Shown here piece after piece: positions 19,478-29,017 of a stretch of 64,000 bases of DNA. Every line of letters starts with the position of its first letter. Positions within the stretch are counted from its first letter, which is position 1. The position numbers were made by a program, and so were the translations under genes. Origin of the DNA: Rhodobacteraceae bacterium Alg238-R152. Its GTDB lineage: Bacteria > Pseudomonadota > Alphaproteobacteria > Rhodobacterales > Rhodobacteraceae. The stretch spans positions 789,570-853,569 of the forward strand of contig UNRJ01000001.1 in NCBI GenBank assembly GCA_900537125.1, in the 5' to 3' direction. The notes beneath the pieces were generated by a model. That model worked only from the letters and a program-made list of their open reading frames with translations, did no database searches and was not told where the DNA came from.

Positions 19478-20990
19478 ATCAGCGCAAAAATACCTCTTAG
19501 GGCTGGATGCAGGCAACACCGTGATCAAGGCGGTGCTGTTTGATCTAGAGGGCCAACAGGTTGCGATGCAGGTATTGGATGGCCAGACCAACACGCCGCA
19601 GCCAGGCTACGTTGAGCGTGATTTGGGCGAGCTTTGGACCAATGCTGGCACGGTGATTTCTGCGTGCGTCGCGGAAGCTGGGATTGCGGCGACGCAAATC
19701 GCGGCGGTGGGCTGTGCCGGACATGGCAACGGGCTTTATCTGCTGGATAAATCCGGGGCGCCGTTGCTTGGCATCCAATCCCTGGATACCCGCGCGGCGG
19801 CCGTGGCTGAAGAGTTGTCGCAGGCCAATGGGGAGCGCTTACACGAACTCTGCTTGCAAAAACCATGGCCCTCGCAAACCCCAGCGCTATTGGCGTGGGT
19901 GAAGCGGCATCAGCCGGACCTTTATGCCGCCATCGGCACGGTGCTGTTGTGCAAGGATTTCATCACCAACCGACTGACAGGCGCGCGGGTCAGTGACATC
20001 TCCGACATGTCCGGCTGTGGCCTCACGCGGATGCCTCAGGCCACTTATGACGCAGAGCTTTTGGCGCTGTACGGCTTGGCTGACGCAGAAGCGATGTTGC
20101 CAAGTCTGATCGACCCTGCCGATATTGCGGGCCATGTCACGACCGAGGCTGCAAAAGTCACCGGTTTGGCAGAGGGGACGCCGGTGATCGGAGGCTATTT
20201 CGACGTGGTCTCTAGTGCTTTGGGCTCTGGGGCAGGGTGTGCGGGGGATGCCTCCATTATTGCGGGCACCTGGAGTATCAATCAGGTGTTCTCTGACGCG
20301 CCAGTGGTTGATCCCAACGTCTTTATGGTCAGCGCGTTTGGCGCCGGCCAGTTTGTCAATATCGAGGCCAGCGCCACCTCTGCGGTGAATTTGGAGTGGT
20401 ACGTCCGTGAATTTGTGGAGCGGGGGGGGCATCACGACGACCCCTTTGGGTACTGCAATCAACGCGTTGGGGAAATTGCTCCGCGACTGGATGATCCATT
20501 TTTCCACCCGTTTCTTTACGGCTCGGGGCAGGGCGCAGAATTTCGCGCCGGGTTTTATGGAGTTGCTGGCTGGCACTCTGAAAGTCATATGCTGCGTGCG
20601 CTGTTTGAAGGGGTGATGTTTGAGCACCGCCGTCACATTGCGGTTTTGCAGGATGCCGGGGTGACCATTGACCGTGCAATCTTGTCAGGCGGCGGCGCCC
20701 GAAGCCCGCATTGGCCGCAAATGTTTGCCGATTGTTTGGGCGTGCCAATTGTGGTGGCTGAGGCGCAGGAAACTGGCGCGCTGGGTGCCGCAATTGGCGC
20801 TGCGGTGGCCGTGGAATTGGTGGCGGATTACGCGGAAGGCATCGCCAAAATGACACGCCCACGCCAGACCTTTGCGCCCAATCCGGCGATGCACGCGCAT
20901 TACCAAAAACGCGCCAGAATTTTTGCGGATCTGTCAGACGCGATGCAACCTATCTGGGCGCAGATGCGCTCTCTGGAGGACAACTCATGA
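19470..20990 (+). CDS. FGGY-family carbohydrate kinase
   Basis: 506 residues from the GTG at 19470, which overlaps the aldolase stop by eight bases; an upstream GTG at 19443 lies well inside the aldolase gene. The two-lobed FGGY fold is evident from LLGLDAGNTVIKAVLFD at the start, VGCAGHGNGLYLLDKSG, and the C-terminal ILSGGGARSPHWPQMFAD. It phosphorylates the imported substrate in the cytoplasm. LsrK and EryA are members; the sequence does not decide the substrate. Confidence 0.92.
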   Translation: MVKSAQKYLLGLDAGNTVIKAVLFDLEGQQVAMQVLDGQTNTPQPGYVERDLGELWTNAGTVISACVAEAGIAATQIAAVGCAGHGNGLYLLDKSGAPLLGIQSLDTRAAAVAEELSQANGERLHELCLQKPWPSQTPALLAWVKRHQPDLYAAIGTVLLCKDFITNRLTGARVSDISDMSGCGLTRMPQATYDAELLALYGLADAEAMLPSLIDPADIAGHVTTEAAKVTGLAEGTPVIGGYFDVVSSALGSGAGCAGDASIIAGTWSINQVFSDAPVVDPNVFMVSAFGAGQFVNIEASATSAVNLEWYVREFVERGGHHDDPFGYCNQRVGEIAPRLDDPFFHPFLYGSGQGAEFRAGFYGVAGWHSESHMLRALFEGVMFEHRRHIAVLQDAGVTIDRAILSGGGARSPHWPQMFADCLGVPIVVAEAQETGALGAAIGAAVAVELVADYAEGIAKMTRPRQTFAPNPAMHAHYQKRARIFADLSDAMQPIWAQMRSLEDNS

Positions 20991-21997
20991 AAGCCATTGG
21001 TTTTGTAAACTCTCTGCCAATCGAGCATGCAGACAGCCTGTTTGAAGTTGATATGCCCACGCCTGAAATTGGCGCCAAGGATATTCTGGTGGCGGTGGAA
21101 GCCATCTCGGTCAATCCGGCAGACGCCAAACGGCGCATCCGCACTGCTGTGGACGCGTCACATGAGGTTCCGATGATTTTGGGCTATGACGCCGTTGGCC
21201 GCATTGAGGCCATCGGGTCAGATGTGTCCGGATTCAAGGTGGGCGATCGGGTCTGGTATGCGGGCGATGCAAACCGCCCCGGGTCTTATGCGGAACTACA
21301 GGCAGTGGATCACCGGATTGTGTCCCATGCGCCCGGCAACGTGGCACCCAAGGCCTCTGCAGCTTTGCCGTTGGTGTCGCTCACAAGCTGGGAGATGCTG
21401 TTTGACCGATTGCAGGTGGCTTCCGGGCCGTCGCGCAAATCACTGTTGGTGATTGGTGGGGCCGGAGGGGTCGGGTCCATTACACAACAGTTGGCGCGAA
21501 AGCTCACGGGTTTGGAAGTTATTGCCACGGCGTCGCGCAAGGAAAGCGCACAGTGGTGTCGAAAGATGGGGGCTCATGAGGTTGTGAACCACTGCGATCT
21601 GATTGCGGACACACGGGCCCATGGCCGGGAGTATGTAGACTTCATCGCGCAATATGCCGACACCGCCCAGCACTGGGACGCCATGTGTGACTTGATCGCC
21701 CCGCAGGGCCGGATCGGAACCATTGTGGAAACCGATGAAAAGCTGGACATCTCTGCGCTACAAGGCAAATCAGCTGCTTTGATGTGGGAGTTGATGTTCA
21801 CACGCTCTTTGTTTGGCACGCCAGACATGGCGCGCCAGGGGCAGATTCTGGCCCGCATGGCGCGCCTGGTGGATGACGGTATCGTCAGCACAACAGAGAC
21901 CACCACGCTCAATGGTTTGAGTGCAGACACCCTGAAAGAGGCGCATGCGTTGATTGAACGTGGCACCATGATTGGCAAGCTTGTGGTTGCCTTCTGA
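20987..21997 (+). CDS. Quinone-oxidoreductase-like medium-chain dehydrogenase
   Basis: 336 residues, ATGA overlap with the kinase gene. The fold is zinc-alcohol-dehydrogenase-like, with the NAD(P)-binding GGAGGVGSITQQLA in the middle, but it lacks the catalytic Cys/His zinc ligands and the structural cysteines, so it belongs to the zinc-independent quinone oxidoreductase branch. It probably reduces or oxidises an intermediate of the operon's pathway. Confidence 0.88.
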   Translation: MKAIGFVNSLPIEHADSLFEVDMPTPEIGAKDILVAVEAISVNPADAKRRIRTAVDASHEVPMILGYDAVGRIEAIGSDVSGFKVGDRVWYAGDANRPGSYAELQAVDHRIVSHAPGNVAPKASAALPLVSLTSWEMLFDRLQVASGPSRKSLLVIGGAGGVGSITQQLARKLTGLEVIATASRKESAQWCRKMGAHEVVNHCDLIADTRAHGREYVDFIAQYADTAQHWDAMCDLIAPQGRIGTIVETDEKLDISALQGKSAALMWELMFTRSLFGTPDMARQGQILARMARLVDDGIVSTTETTTLNGLSADTLKEAHALIERGTMIGKLVVAF

Positions 21998-22020
21998 TCC
22001 AAACAGCCGAGACCAAGAAT

Positions 22021-23634
22021 ATGACAATTCCAACCCCTTTAGAGGGGGACTACGACTACATCATCGTCGGGGCGGGGACAGCGGGATGTGTGCTGGCAAA
22101 CCGCCTGACGGAAGATCCCAAAATCCGGGTGCTTTTGTTGGAGGCAGGCAAGTCAGACAACTACCATTGGGTGCACATCCCGGTGGGCTATTTGTATTGC
22201 ATCGGCAACCCGCGCACCGACTGGATGATGAAAACTGCCGAAGAGCCGGGTTTGAATGGGCGGGCGCTGGTCTATCCACGTGGCAAGGTGCTGGGCGGCT
22301 GTTCCTCAGTGAACGGCATGATCTACATGCGCGGGCAGGCCGCGGACTATGATCACTGGCGGCAATTGGGGAATGCCGGTTGGGCCTGGGATGACGTCTT
22401 GCCGTATTTTCGTAAATCGGAGGATCACCACGCCGGTGAGACCGCGTTGCATGGGGTGGGTGGTGAATGGAAGGTGTCCAAACAACGTTTGGGCTGGGAC
22501 ATCCTGGAGGCGGTTCAGGACGGCGCGCGCGAATTTGGCATCGCACCACGGGCCGACTTCAACGATGGGAACAATGAAGGCAGTGGCCTGTTTGAAGTGA
22601 ACCAGAAAGGCGGAGTGCGGTGGAACACGTCCAAGGCATTCTTGCGACCAGCCATCAAACGCCCCAACCTGCGCGTGCTTACTGAGGCGCATACCGATCA
22701 CGTGGTGCTAGAAGGCACGCGGGTCACGGGGGTGTGTTTTACCCACAAGGGGCAGAAAACATTGGTCAAAGCCAGTGCCGAGGTTTTGCTTGCGGCAGGG
22801 GCGATCAACTCTCCCAAAATTCTGGAACTGTCGGGTATTGGACGCCCGGACGTGTTGAATAAGCACGGCATTGATGTGCGCCATATGAGTGCAGGTGTTG
22901 GCGAAAACCTGCAAGATCACTTGCAAATTCGCACAGTATTTAAGGTCAAAAATGCCAAAACGCTGAACACCATGGCAAATTCGATCATTGGCAAAGCGCG
23001 GATTGGGTTGCAATATATGTTCACCCAATCAGGTCCGATGTCGATGGCGCCCAGTCAATTTGGCATGTTCACCAAATCAGATCCTGCGATGGCGACGCCC
23101 GATCTGGAATACCATGTGCAGCCCTTGTCCACCGACAAATTGGGGGACCCATTGCATCCCTATCCGGCCATCACTGTGTCTGTCTGTAACTTACGGCCAG
23201 AGAGTGTTGGAAGTTGCCACATCTCAACCTCGGACCGGCAGGTTCAACCAGACATTCAGTTGAATTACTTGTCTGCTGCCAAAGACCGGCAAGTGGCCCT
23301 GACGTCTGTGAAGCAAGTGCGCGAGATTATGACGGCAACCGCGCTTAAACCTCATGCGCCAGAGGAGATGCTCCCGGGACCTGAGGCGCAAAGTGACGAC
23401 GCACTTCTTTCTGCCATTGGCGATATTGCCACCACGATTTTTCACCCGGTTGGCACCTGCAAAATGGGCACGGATGATGCCGCTGTGGTGGGGCCGGATT
23501 TGCGGGTGAGGGGGCTTGAAGGATTGCGCGTGGTAGATGCCTCAATCATGCCAAAAATTGTGTCGGGCAACACCGCGTCACCCGTGATTATGATCGCAGA
23601 AAAGGCCGCCGACCTTATCCGGGAGGCCCATTAG
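22021..23634 (+). CDS. GMC-family FAD oxidoreductase (choline dehydrogenase-like)
   Basis: 537 residues. FAD motif DYIIVGAGTAGCVLANRLTE at the N terminus, GMC signature GKVLGGCSSVNGMIYMRG at about residue 85, and C-terminal FHPVGTCKMG with the catalytic His plus SGNTASPVIMIAEKA. GMC dehydrogenases oxidise primary alcohols and feed quinone. Twenty-three bases after the previous gene and touching the next, so part of the same operon. It could perform the first oxidation of an alcohol substrate. Confidence 0.93.
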   Translation: MTIPTPLEGDYDYIIVGAGTAGCVLANRLTEDPKIRVLLLEAGKSDNYHWVHIPVGYLYCIGNPRTDWMMKTAEEPGLNGRALVYPRGKVLGGCSSVNGMIYMRGQAADYDHWRQLGNAGWAWDDVLPYFRKSEDHHAGETALHGVGGEWKVSKQRLGWDILEAVQDGAREFGIAPRADFNDGNNEGSGLFEVNQKGGVRWNTSKAFLRPAIKRPNLRVLTEAHTDHVVLEGTRVTGVCFTHKGQKTLVKASAEVLLAAGAINSPKILELSGIGRPDVLNKHGIDVRHMSAGVGENLQDHLQIRTVFKVKNAKTLNTMANSIIGKARIGLQYMFTQSGPMSMAPSQFGMFTKSDPAMATPDLEYHVQPLSTDKLGDPLHPYPAITVSVCNLRPESVGSCHISTSDRQVQPDIQLNYLSAAKDRQVALTSVKQVREIMTATALKPHAPEEMLPGPEAQSDDALLSAIGDIATTIFHPVGTCKMGTDDAAVVGPDLRVRGLEGLRVVDASIMPKIVSGNTASPVIMIAEKAADLIREAH

Positions 23635-23925
23635 ATGACTGTATTTGTGGTTGTTGCCGAGGTGGAGGCTGGTGATGGTCATGAGGAGACCATGGCCGCG
23701 GAACTCGATGTGTTGGCCAAAGCATCACGCGCAGAGGCCGGCTGTGTGCAATACAGCCTTTGTGAGGAGGAAGGCGCCCTTGGAACGTGGCTGATTTATG
23801 AGGTTTGGCAGTCGGAGATGCACTGGCGGCAGCACCTAGAGACGGATGTGTTTCGGGCCTTTAAGTTTGATGTTTTGCCCAGCATTGGTCGCTTGTCTGC
23901 CCGAAAGTTCCGGCTTGTTCGTTAG
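23635..23925 (+). CDS. ABM-domain protein, LsrG-like (antibiotic biosynthesis monooxygenase fold)
   Basis: 96 residues, starting on the base after the GMC stop. A single ferredoxin-like ABM domain (FVVVAEVEAGDGHEE; WLIYEVWQSEMHWRQH; HLETDVFRAFK). Small ABM proteins include heme-free oxygenases and the isomerase LsrG, which processes phospho-AI-2. Length and operon position beside kinase, class I aldolase and SorC regulator resemble LsrG, but the family is broad and the reaction is not determined. Confidence 0.8.
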   Translation: MTVFVVVAEVEAGDGHEETMAAELDVLAKASRAEAGCVQYSLCEEEGALGTWLIYEVWQSEMHWRQHLETDVFRAFKFDVLPSIGRLSARKFRLVR

Positions 23926-24034
23926 GGTCCTTCCGGTCCCTTAGGGAGTGATTTTGGATATGGTGTTACCCGCCAGCTTTTGATGTCGGAAAAGTCTCTC
24001 CTGACTCGACTCTGTAGAGAGGGGAAATTATAAA

Positions 24035-24049
24035 GAACAAATCAGGAAC
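24035..24049 (+). promoter_or_regulatory. LexA SOS box upstream of imuB
   Basis: GAACAAATCAGGAAC matches the alphaproteobacterial LexA site GAAC-N7-GAAC (GTTC-N7-GTTC on the other strand) exactly. It lies 15 bases before the imuB start, where LexA would block transcription until DNA damage. Confidence 0.88.
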
Positions 24050-24063
24050 ATTAGGTGTTTGAT

Positions 24064-25542
24064 ATGTTCGATGGGATGCAGCGTCGCGTCGCTTCATTGT
24101 GGTTTCCCCGCCTCGCAAGTGACCGGGTTCTGCGGCGCTGCCCCGTGGATGGCCCGTTTGCGGTGACGCTAGAACAGAAAAATGCCAATCGTATTTACTG
24201 CCTCAATGCCGTCGCGATCCAGCAAGGTCTGCACTCAGATATGACTTATGCGGATGCGCGCGCCTTTTGCCCAGACCTACAAAGCTGTGTGGCGGAGCCG
24301 GAACAGGACCAACGGTTTCTGCGCCTGCTGTGCCGGTGGGCCACACGCTATTGTCCTTGGGTTGGCTTAGAGGGCAATGACGGTCTGGTGATGGATGTCA
24401 CCGGGTCAGCGCATTTATTTGGTGGGGAAAATGCAATGCTGGCGGATATGCGCAGCCGCCTGATGCGCGCCGGATTGTTGGTGCAGGTTGGTTTGGCGGA
24501 TACGCGCGGCGCGGCCTGGGCTTTGGCGCATTATCAGGAAGGCATTGCCCCACGTGGCAAGATGCTGGCCACGTTACGCGCTCTACCGATTGCGGCATTA
24601 CGGATTGATGAACAGATGTCGATCACTTTGCAGCGGCTTGGACTGCGTAGCATTGGCGACCTCGTGCAGGCCCCGCGTGCGCCGCTTAATCGCCGGTTTG
24701 GGCCCGCGCTGTTGCGGCGGCTGGATCAGGCCCTGGGGGAGTTACCCGAAGAGGTTTCCCCACAAGTTGCCCCACCACATTATGCGGTGCGCATGACCCT
24801 GCCAGAGCCAATTGGTCTAATCTCGGATGTTATGGCAGGGGCGGAGCGGCTTCTTGTTCAGCTCTGTGCGAAACTCAAACGTCAGGAAACAGGGGCACGA
24901 CAGCTCCGCCTTACGCTGCACCGGGTTGACCAAGGACAGCAACAGGTCGAGCTGCGACTGGCCCGTCCGCTGCGCGACGCGGGCCGCATTTTGCCCCTGT
25001 TTGAACGCGGGTTGGCAGAGGTTGATGCGGGGTTTGGCATTGATATGCTGAGGCTGGAGGCCACACAGGTCGAACCTCTGCCCGCGCAACAAATCAGCCA
25101 TGTCTCCGGTTGCGGAAAAGACAAGCTGGATGATTTGATCTCGCGGTTGGGTACAAGGATTGGTTTGGAAAATATCCAACGGTTTCTGCCAGCGGATAGC
25201 CATATTCCAGAGCGTAGTTTTATCATTGCCCCCGCGGCTTATTCAGAACCTGCCAACGGTTGGTCCTGCGCGCGCCCGCGCCCAATTTGTCTCTTTCCCC
25301 CAGAGCCAATTTCTGGACAAGGCACACACCCTCCCAAACATTTCCGCTGGCGGCGTATGGCGTTAACCACTGGTCGGGCAACGGGCCCTGAGCGTATTGC
25401 GCCTGAATGGTGGCTAGATGATGAGAAGTGGCATTCAGGTCTGCGCGACTATTGGCGCGTGGAAACGACACTGGGGCGTCGGTTGTGGCTGTTTTACACG
25501 CCGCAAAACCCAGGCTGGTTTGTGCAGGGAGAATTTGCATGA
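24064..25542 (+). CDS. imuB: ImuB, Y-family polymerase-like mutagenesis factor
   Basis: 492 residues from the ATG at 24064 (AGGTG site); GTG at 24055 is an alternative. The protein has a Y-family polymerase-like body (RRVASLWFPRLASDRVLRR; VMDVTGSAHLFGG) but lacks the catalytic acidic residues, as known for ImuB, and a long C-terminal part rich in Pro. ImuB links the DnaE2 polymerase to the sliding clamp during SOS mutagenesis. The gene is directly behind an SOS box and overlaps dnaE2 by four bases. The usual upstream partner imuA is absent from this locus. Confidence 0.9.
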   Translation: MFDGMQRRVASLWFPRLASDRVLRRCPVDGPFAVTLEQKNANRIYCLNAVAIQQGLHSDMTYADARAFCPDLQSCVAEPEQDQRFLRLLCRWATRYCPWVGLEGNDGLVMDVTGSAHLFGGENAMLADMRSRLMRAGLLVQVGLADTRGAAWALAHYQEGIAPRGKMLATLRALPIAALRIDEQMSITLQRLGLRSIGDLVQAPRAPLNRRFGPALLRRLDQALGELPEEVSPQVAPPHYAVRMTLPEPIGLISDVMAGAERLLVQLCAKLKRQETGARQLRLTLHRVDQGQQQVELRLARPLRDAGRILPLFERGLAEVDAGFGIDMLRLEATQVEPLPAQQISHVSGCGKDKLDDLISRLGTRIGLENIQRFLPADSHIPERSFIIAPAAYSEPANGWSCARPRPICLFPPEPISGQGTHPPKHFRWRRMALTTGRATGPERIAPEWWLDDEKWHSGLRDYWRVETTLGRRLWLFYTPQNPGWFVQGEFA

Positions 25543-28500
25543 CCGACGTCACTCACACTCATCCTCCCGATGCCGCACTCCGGCGGGAGATCTTGGACAG
25601 TCGCATGCAAGGGCAAGAGTATGCGGAGCTATGCGTCACTACAAATTTTACCTTTCTAACCGGCGCGTCTCATCCCGAAGAACTGGTGGCGCGTGCCGCA
25701 GAACTGGGTTTGTCTGCGCTTGCCATTGCCGATCGTAACTCGCTGGCAGGGGTTGTGCGCGCCTGGAGCACTTTGAAGCAGCTCAAACAAGAAACGCAGG
25801 ACGCGCTGCAGATCCGCTCACATCAGCGGGTGGATTCTTCCTCTCGCCAAGAGGTTGGCACCAACGCGCCGATTGACAGGCCGCTCACAGCAAAACTTCC
25901 AAAGCTCATTGTGGGGTGCCGGTTGGTGTTGCAGGACAGCACGGTGGAGTGGGTCGCATTGCCACGCGACCGGGCGGCTTATACACGGCTGACGCGCCTG
26001 CTAACCCTGGGCAAACGTCGCGCAGAAAAAGGGCAATGTATTCTCTATACCAAGGATATGGTCCCCGCCTGCAAAGGTATGATTTTAATCGCGTTACCCC
26101 AGAAATGTTTGACCACAGCCATCCCGGATATTGGTGTGCTTGCGCGCAGTTTCCCCAATCATGTCTTTCTGGGGGCTGCCCCTCGGTATAACGGCAGTGA
26201 CCAAGACTATCTAATGGCCTGTGCCCAGTTGGCGCAAAGGGCGGCGGCACCGATGGTTGCGGTTGGAGATGTGCTGATGCACCATGCCAGCCGTCGGCAA
26301 TTGGCTGATGTTCTGACCTGTCTGCGCGAACACATCACCATTGATCAGATTGGCACCCGCGCGCTTCTCAATGGCGAACGTCGCCTGAAGGCCGGGGGTG
26401 ATATGGCGCGTGTGTTTCGCAACCATCCGGCGGCGCTGCGCCGTACATTGGAAATTGCAGACAGGTGCAGTTTTGATCTCAGCGAGCTGTCATACGAATA
26501 CCCGCATGAGGAAACCGAAGGTGAAGCGCCTCAAGAGCGTCTCACGCGTTTGGCAAAAGAAGGCTTGAAGCGCCGATATCCTGATGGCCCACCGGACCGT
26601 GCGATCCAGCTCATGAACAAAGAGCTGGCGGTTGTCAAAGAGCTGGAGTTCCCGGCCTATTTTTTGACCGTTTATGACATTGTTAAATTTGCCAAATCAA
26701 AAGGTATTCTCTGCCAGGGCAGGGGCTCTGCAGCGAACTCCATTCTTTGCTATCTGTTGGGCATTACCGACGTCAGCCCCGACACAATCGCCATGGTCTT
26801 TGAGCGGTTTGTGTCAAAATACCGCGGTGAGCCGCCGGATATTGATGTCGATTTTGAACATGAACGGCGCGAAGAAGTTATCCAGTGGATATATGAGAAA
26901 TACGGGCGTCATCGCGCTGGGCTCTGTGCAACCGTCATTCACTTCCGGACCCGCGCTGCGATCCGCGAAGTTGGCAAGGTCATGGGGCTTAGCCAGGATG
27001 TCACCGCAAGGTTATCCGGGCAAATCTGGGGCATGACCAATGGCGGTGTGGATCTGGATCGGATCCGAGAACTTGGCCTCGACCTCAACGATCGCCGCTT
27101 GATGCAGACAATCGACCTGATTGGCGAGATCATTGGTTTCCCCCGCCACTTGTCCCAGCATGTTGGCGGATTTGTCATCACCGGCGGGCGGTTGGATGAG
27201 CTTGCCCCGATTGAAAATGCGGCGATGGAAGACCGCACCGTGATTTGTTGGGACAAGGATGACATTGATGCTTTGCGCATTCTCAAAGTGGATGTGCTGG
27301 GCTTGGGGATGCTGAGCTGTCTTCGGAAATCCTTTGAATTGATGCAACAGCATAACAATCTTACCCACAGCATTGCCTCGATCCCGCAGGGGGACATACC
27401 CACGTATGATATGCTGTGTCGCGCGGATGCGGTTGGCGTGTTCCAAGTGGAAAGCCGGGCGCAGATGAATTTTCTGCCAAGAATGCGGCCCCGTGAATTT
27501 TATGATCTTGTGATTGAGGTTGCCATTGTTCGCCCCGGTCCCATTCAGGGGGATATGGTGAAGCCCTATATACGGCGGCGCAATAAGCTTGAGAAGCCAG
27601 AGCCTTTTGGCCCGGAATTGGAAAAGGTGACCAAACGTACGCTGGGTGTCCCGCTCTTTCAGGAGCAGGCCATGCAAATTGCAGTTGTCGGCGCAGGGTT
27701 TTCCGCCGAAGAGGCTGACCGTTTACGCCGCTCGCTCTCCACATTCCGGCGCATGGGCACAATTGGCAAATATCGGGACAAGTTCATCGCGGGTATGCTG
27801 ACAAACGGCTATTCTCAGGAGGTCGCTGAACGCTGTTTTGGTCAGATTGAAGGGTTTGCCGATTATGGATTTCCTGAAAGCCATGCCGCGGCTTTTGCCA
27901 TGCTGGCTTATGTGTCGGCTTGGATCAAATGCCACCACCCAGCGATTTTTGCCTGTGCGTTGCTAAACTCCCAACCCATGGGGTTTTATGCCCCTGCACA
28001 AATTGTGAGGGATGTCCGCGAACACGGGGTTGAAACCCGCCCGATTTGCGTGAACCATTCTGAATGGGACAACACACTGGAGCGTCGCCCTGATGGGGCT
28101 TTGGCGCTGCGCTTGGGTTTGCGGCAAATCAAAGGATTTAAGGAAGAGGACGCAAAGTGGATTGTTGCGGCTCGGGGCAACGGCTACCGCGACCCTGAGG
28201 CGCTGTGGCTGCGGGCCGGTGCCCGACCGGCCGTATTGGTGCGCCTGGCCGAAGCAGATGCGTTTTCCGACACCGGGCTCACGCGACGGGATGCGCTTTG
28301 GAAGGTCAAAGCCATTCAAAGCCCCAAACCTCTGCCATTGTTCAATGATCCAATTGATGGGGAAAATATCACCGAACCAAATGTTCAGCTGCCCAATATG
28401 CAGTTGGGAGAAGAGGTTGTGGAAGACTACGTGTCTACCCGACTAACCCTGCGCGCCCACCCTATGGAACTTCTGCGCCCGATGGTTCCGGGGCTTGTGA

Positions 28501-28922
28501 CCCACGCGTCTTTGCAAGAGGTTGCTTTAGGGCGCTACAGCGTCTGTGGCCTTGTTATCACCCGGCAACGCCCGGGCACGGCGGCCGGTGTGATCTTTCT
28601 AACGCTCGAAGATGAAACGGGTGTGAGCAATGTGGTTGTCTGGCCCAAGGTCTATGAGCGTTTCCGGCGTATCGTCATGGGCGGGCGGTTGTTGCGTGTC
28701 ACAGGCTATCTGCAACGTGAGGGGATTGTCGTGCATCTGATTGCGCAGGATGTGCAGGACCTGTCACATAAACTGTCCGAATTGGGGCACCCAGAACCCG
28801 AAGCCCTAACCACCGAAAGTCCGCGCGCGGATGACACCGCCAAAAACACTCGCTACCCCAGTCGCGCAATGCACCCACGCGATCAGGCAAAACGGTTGTT
28901 TCCAAGCCGGGATTTCCACTAG
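25539..28922 (+). CDS. dnaE2: Error-prone DNA polymerase DnaE2
   Basis: 1127 residues from the ATG at 25539 (GGGAGA site, ATGA overlap with imuB). Domains in order: PHP domain (YAELCVTTNFTFLTGASHP at the start), C-family polymerase core with catalytic aspartates in PPDIDVDFEHERREEV, thumb and fingers (GRGSAANSILCYLLG; FPESHAAAFAMLAYVSAW), helix-hairpin-helix region, and an OB fold near the C terminus (RYSVCGLVITRQRPG). Performs damage-induced translesion synthesis with ImuB. The C-terminal tail RLFPSRDFH is typical of DnaE2 and differs from replicative DnaE. Confidence 0.97.
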   Translation: MTDVTHTHPPDAALRREILDSRMQGQEYAELCVTTNFTFLTGASHPEELVARAAELGLSALAIADRNSLAGVVRAWSTLKQLKQETQDALQIRSHQRVDSSSRQEVGTNAPIDRPLTAKLPKLIVGCRLVLQDSTVEWVALPRDRAAYTRLTRLLTLGKRRAEKGQCILYTKDMVPACKGMILIALPQKCLTTAIPDIGVLARSFPNHVFLGAAPRYNGSDQDYLMACAQLAQRAAAPMVAVGDVLMHHASRRQLADVLTCLREHITIDQIGTRALLNGERRLKAGGDMARVFRNHPAALRRTLEIADRCSFDLSELSYEYPHEETEGEAPQERLTRLAKEGLKRRYPDGPPDRAIQLMNKELAVVKELEFPAYFLTVYDIVKFAKSKGILCQGRGSAANSILCYLLGITDVSPDTIAMVFERFVSKYRGEPPDIDVDFEHERREEVIQWIYEKYGRHRAGLCATVIHFRTRAAIREVGKVMGLSQDVTARLSGQIWGMTNGGVDLDRIRELGLDLNDRRLMQTIDLIGEIIGFPRHLSQHVGGFVITGGRLDELAPIENAAMEDRTVICWDKDDIDALRILKVDVLGLGMLSCLRKSFELMQQHNNLTHSIASIPQGDIPTYDMLCRADAVGVFQVESRAQMNFLPRMRPREFYDLVIEVAIVRPGPIQGDMVKPYIRRRNKLEKPEPFGPELEKVTKRTLGVPLFQEQAMQIAVVGAGFSAEEADRLRRSLSTFRRMGTIGKYRDKFIAGMLTNGYSQEVAERCFGQIEGFADYGFPESHAAAFAMLAYVSAWIKCHHPAIFACALLNSQPMGFYAPAQIVRDVREHGVETRPICVNHSEWDNTLERRPDGALALRLGLRQIKGFKEEDAKWIVAARGNGYRDPEALWLRAGARPAVLVRLAEADAFSDTGLTRRDALWKVKAIQSPKPLPLFNDPIDGENITEPNVQLPNMQLGEEVVEDYVSTRLTLRAHPMELLRPMVPGLVTHASLQEVALGRYSVCGLVITRQRPGTAAGVIFLTLEDETGVSNVVVWPKVYERFRRIVMGGRLLRVTGYLQREGIVVHLIAQDVQDLSHKLSELGHPEPEALTTESPRADDTAKNTRYPSRAMHPRDQAKRLFPSRDFH

Positions 28923-29017
28923 ACAGAGGTCAATGCCACATATCACAGATGGCGCGTTGGCCTCGCGCTTACGGTATGCGCTGGCCACGGTCGGCCATGG
29001 GCGACAGGCCTATCGAC

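Noticed and set aside
10149-20990. Plain erythritol (ery) operon
   Set aside because: EryC- and EryH/RpiB-type isomerase genes are absent, two permeases are present, and an aldolase and other dehydrogenases are added.
10149-23925. Classical AI-2 lsr operon
   Set aside because: The binding protein lacks the LsrB ligand pattern and the operon includes a GlpD-like flavoprotein, GMC oxidoreductase and two more dehydrogenases not found in lsr.
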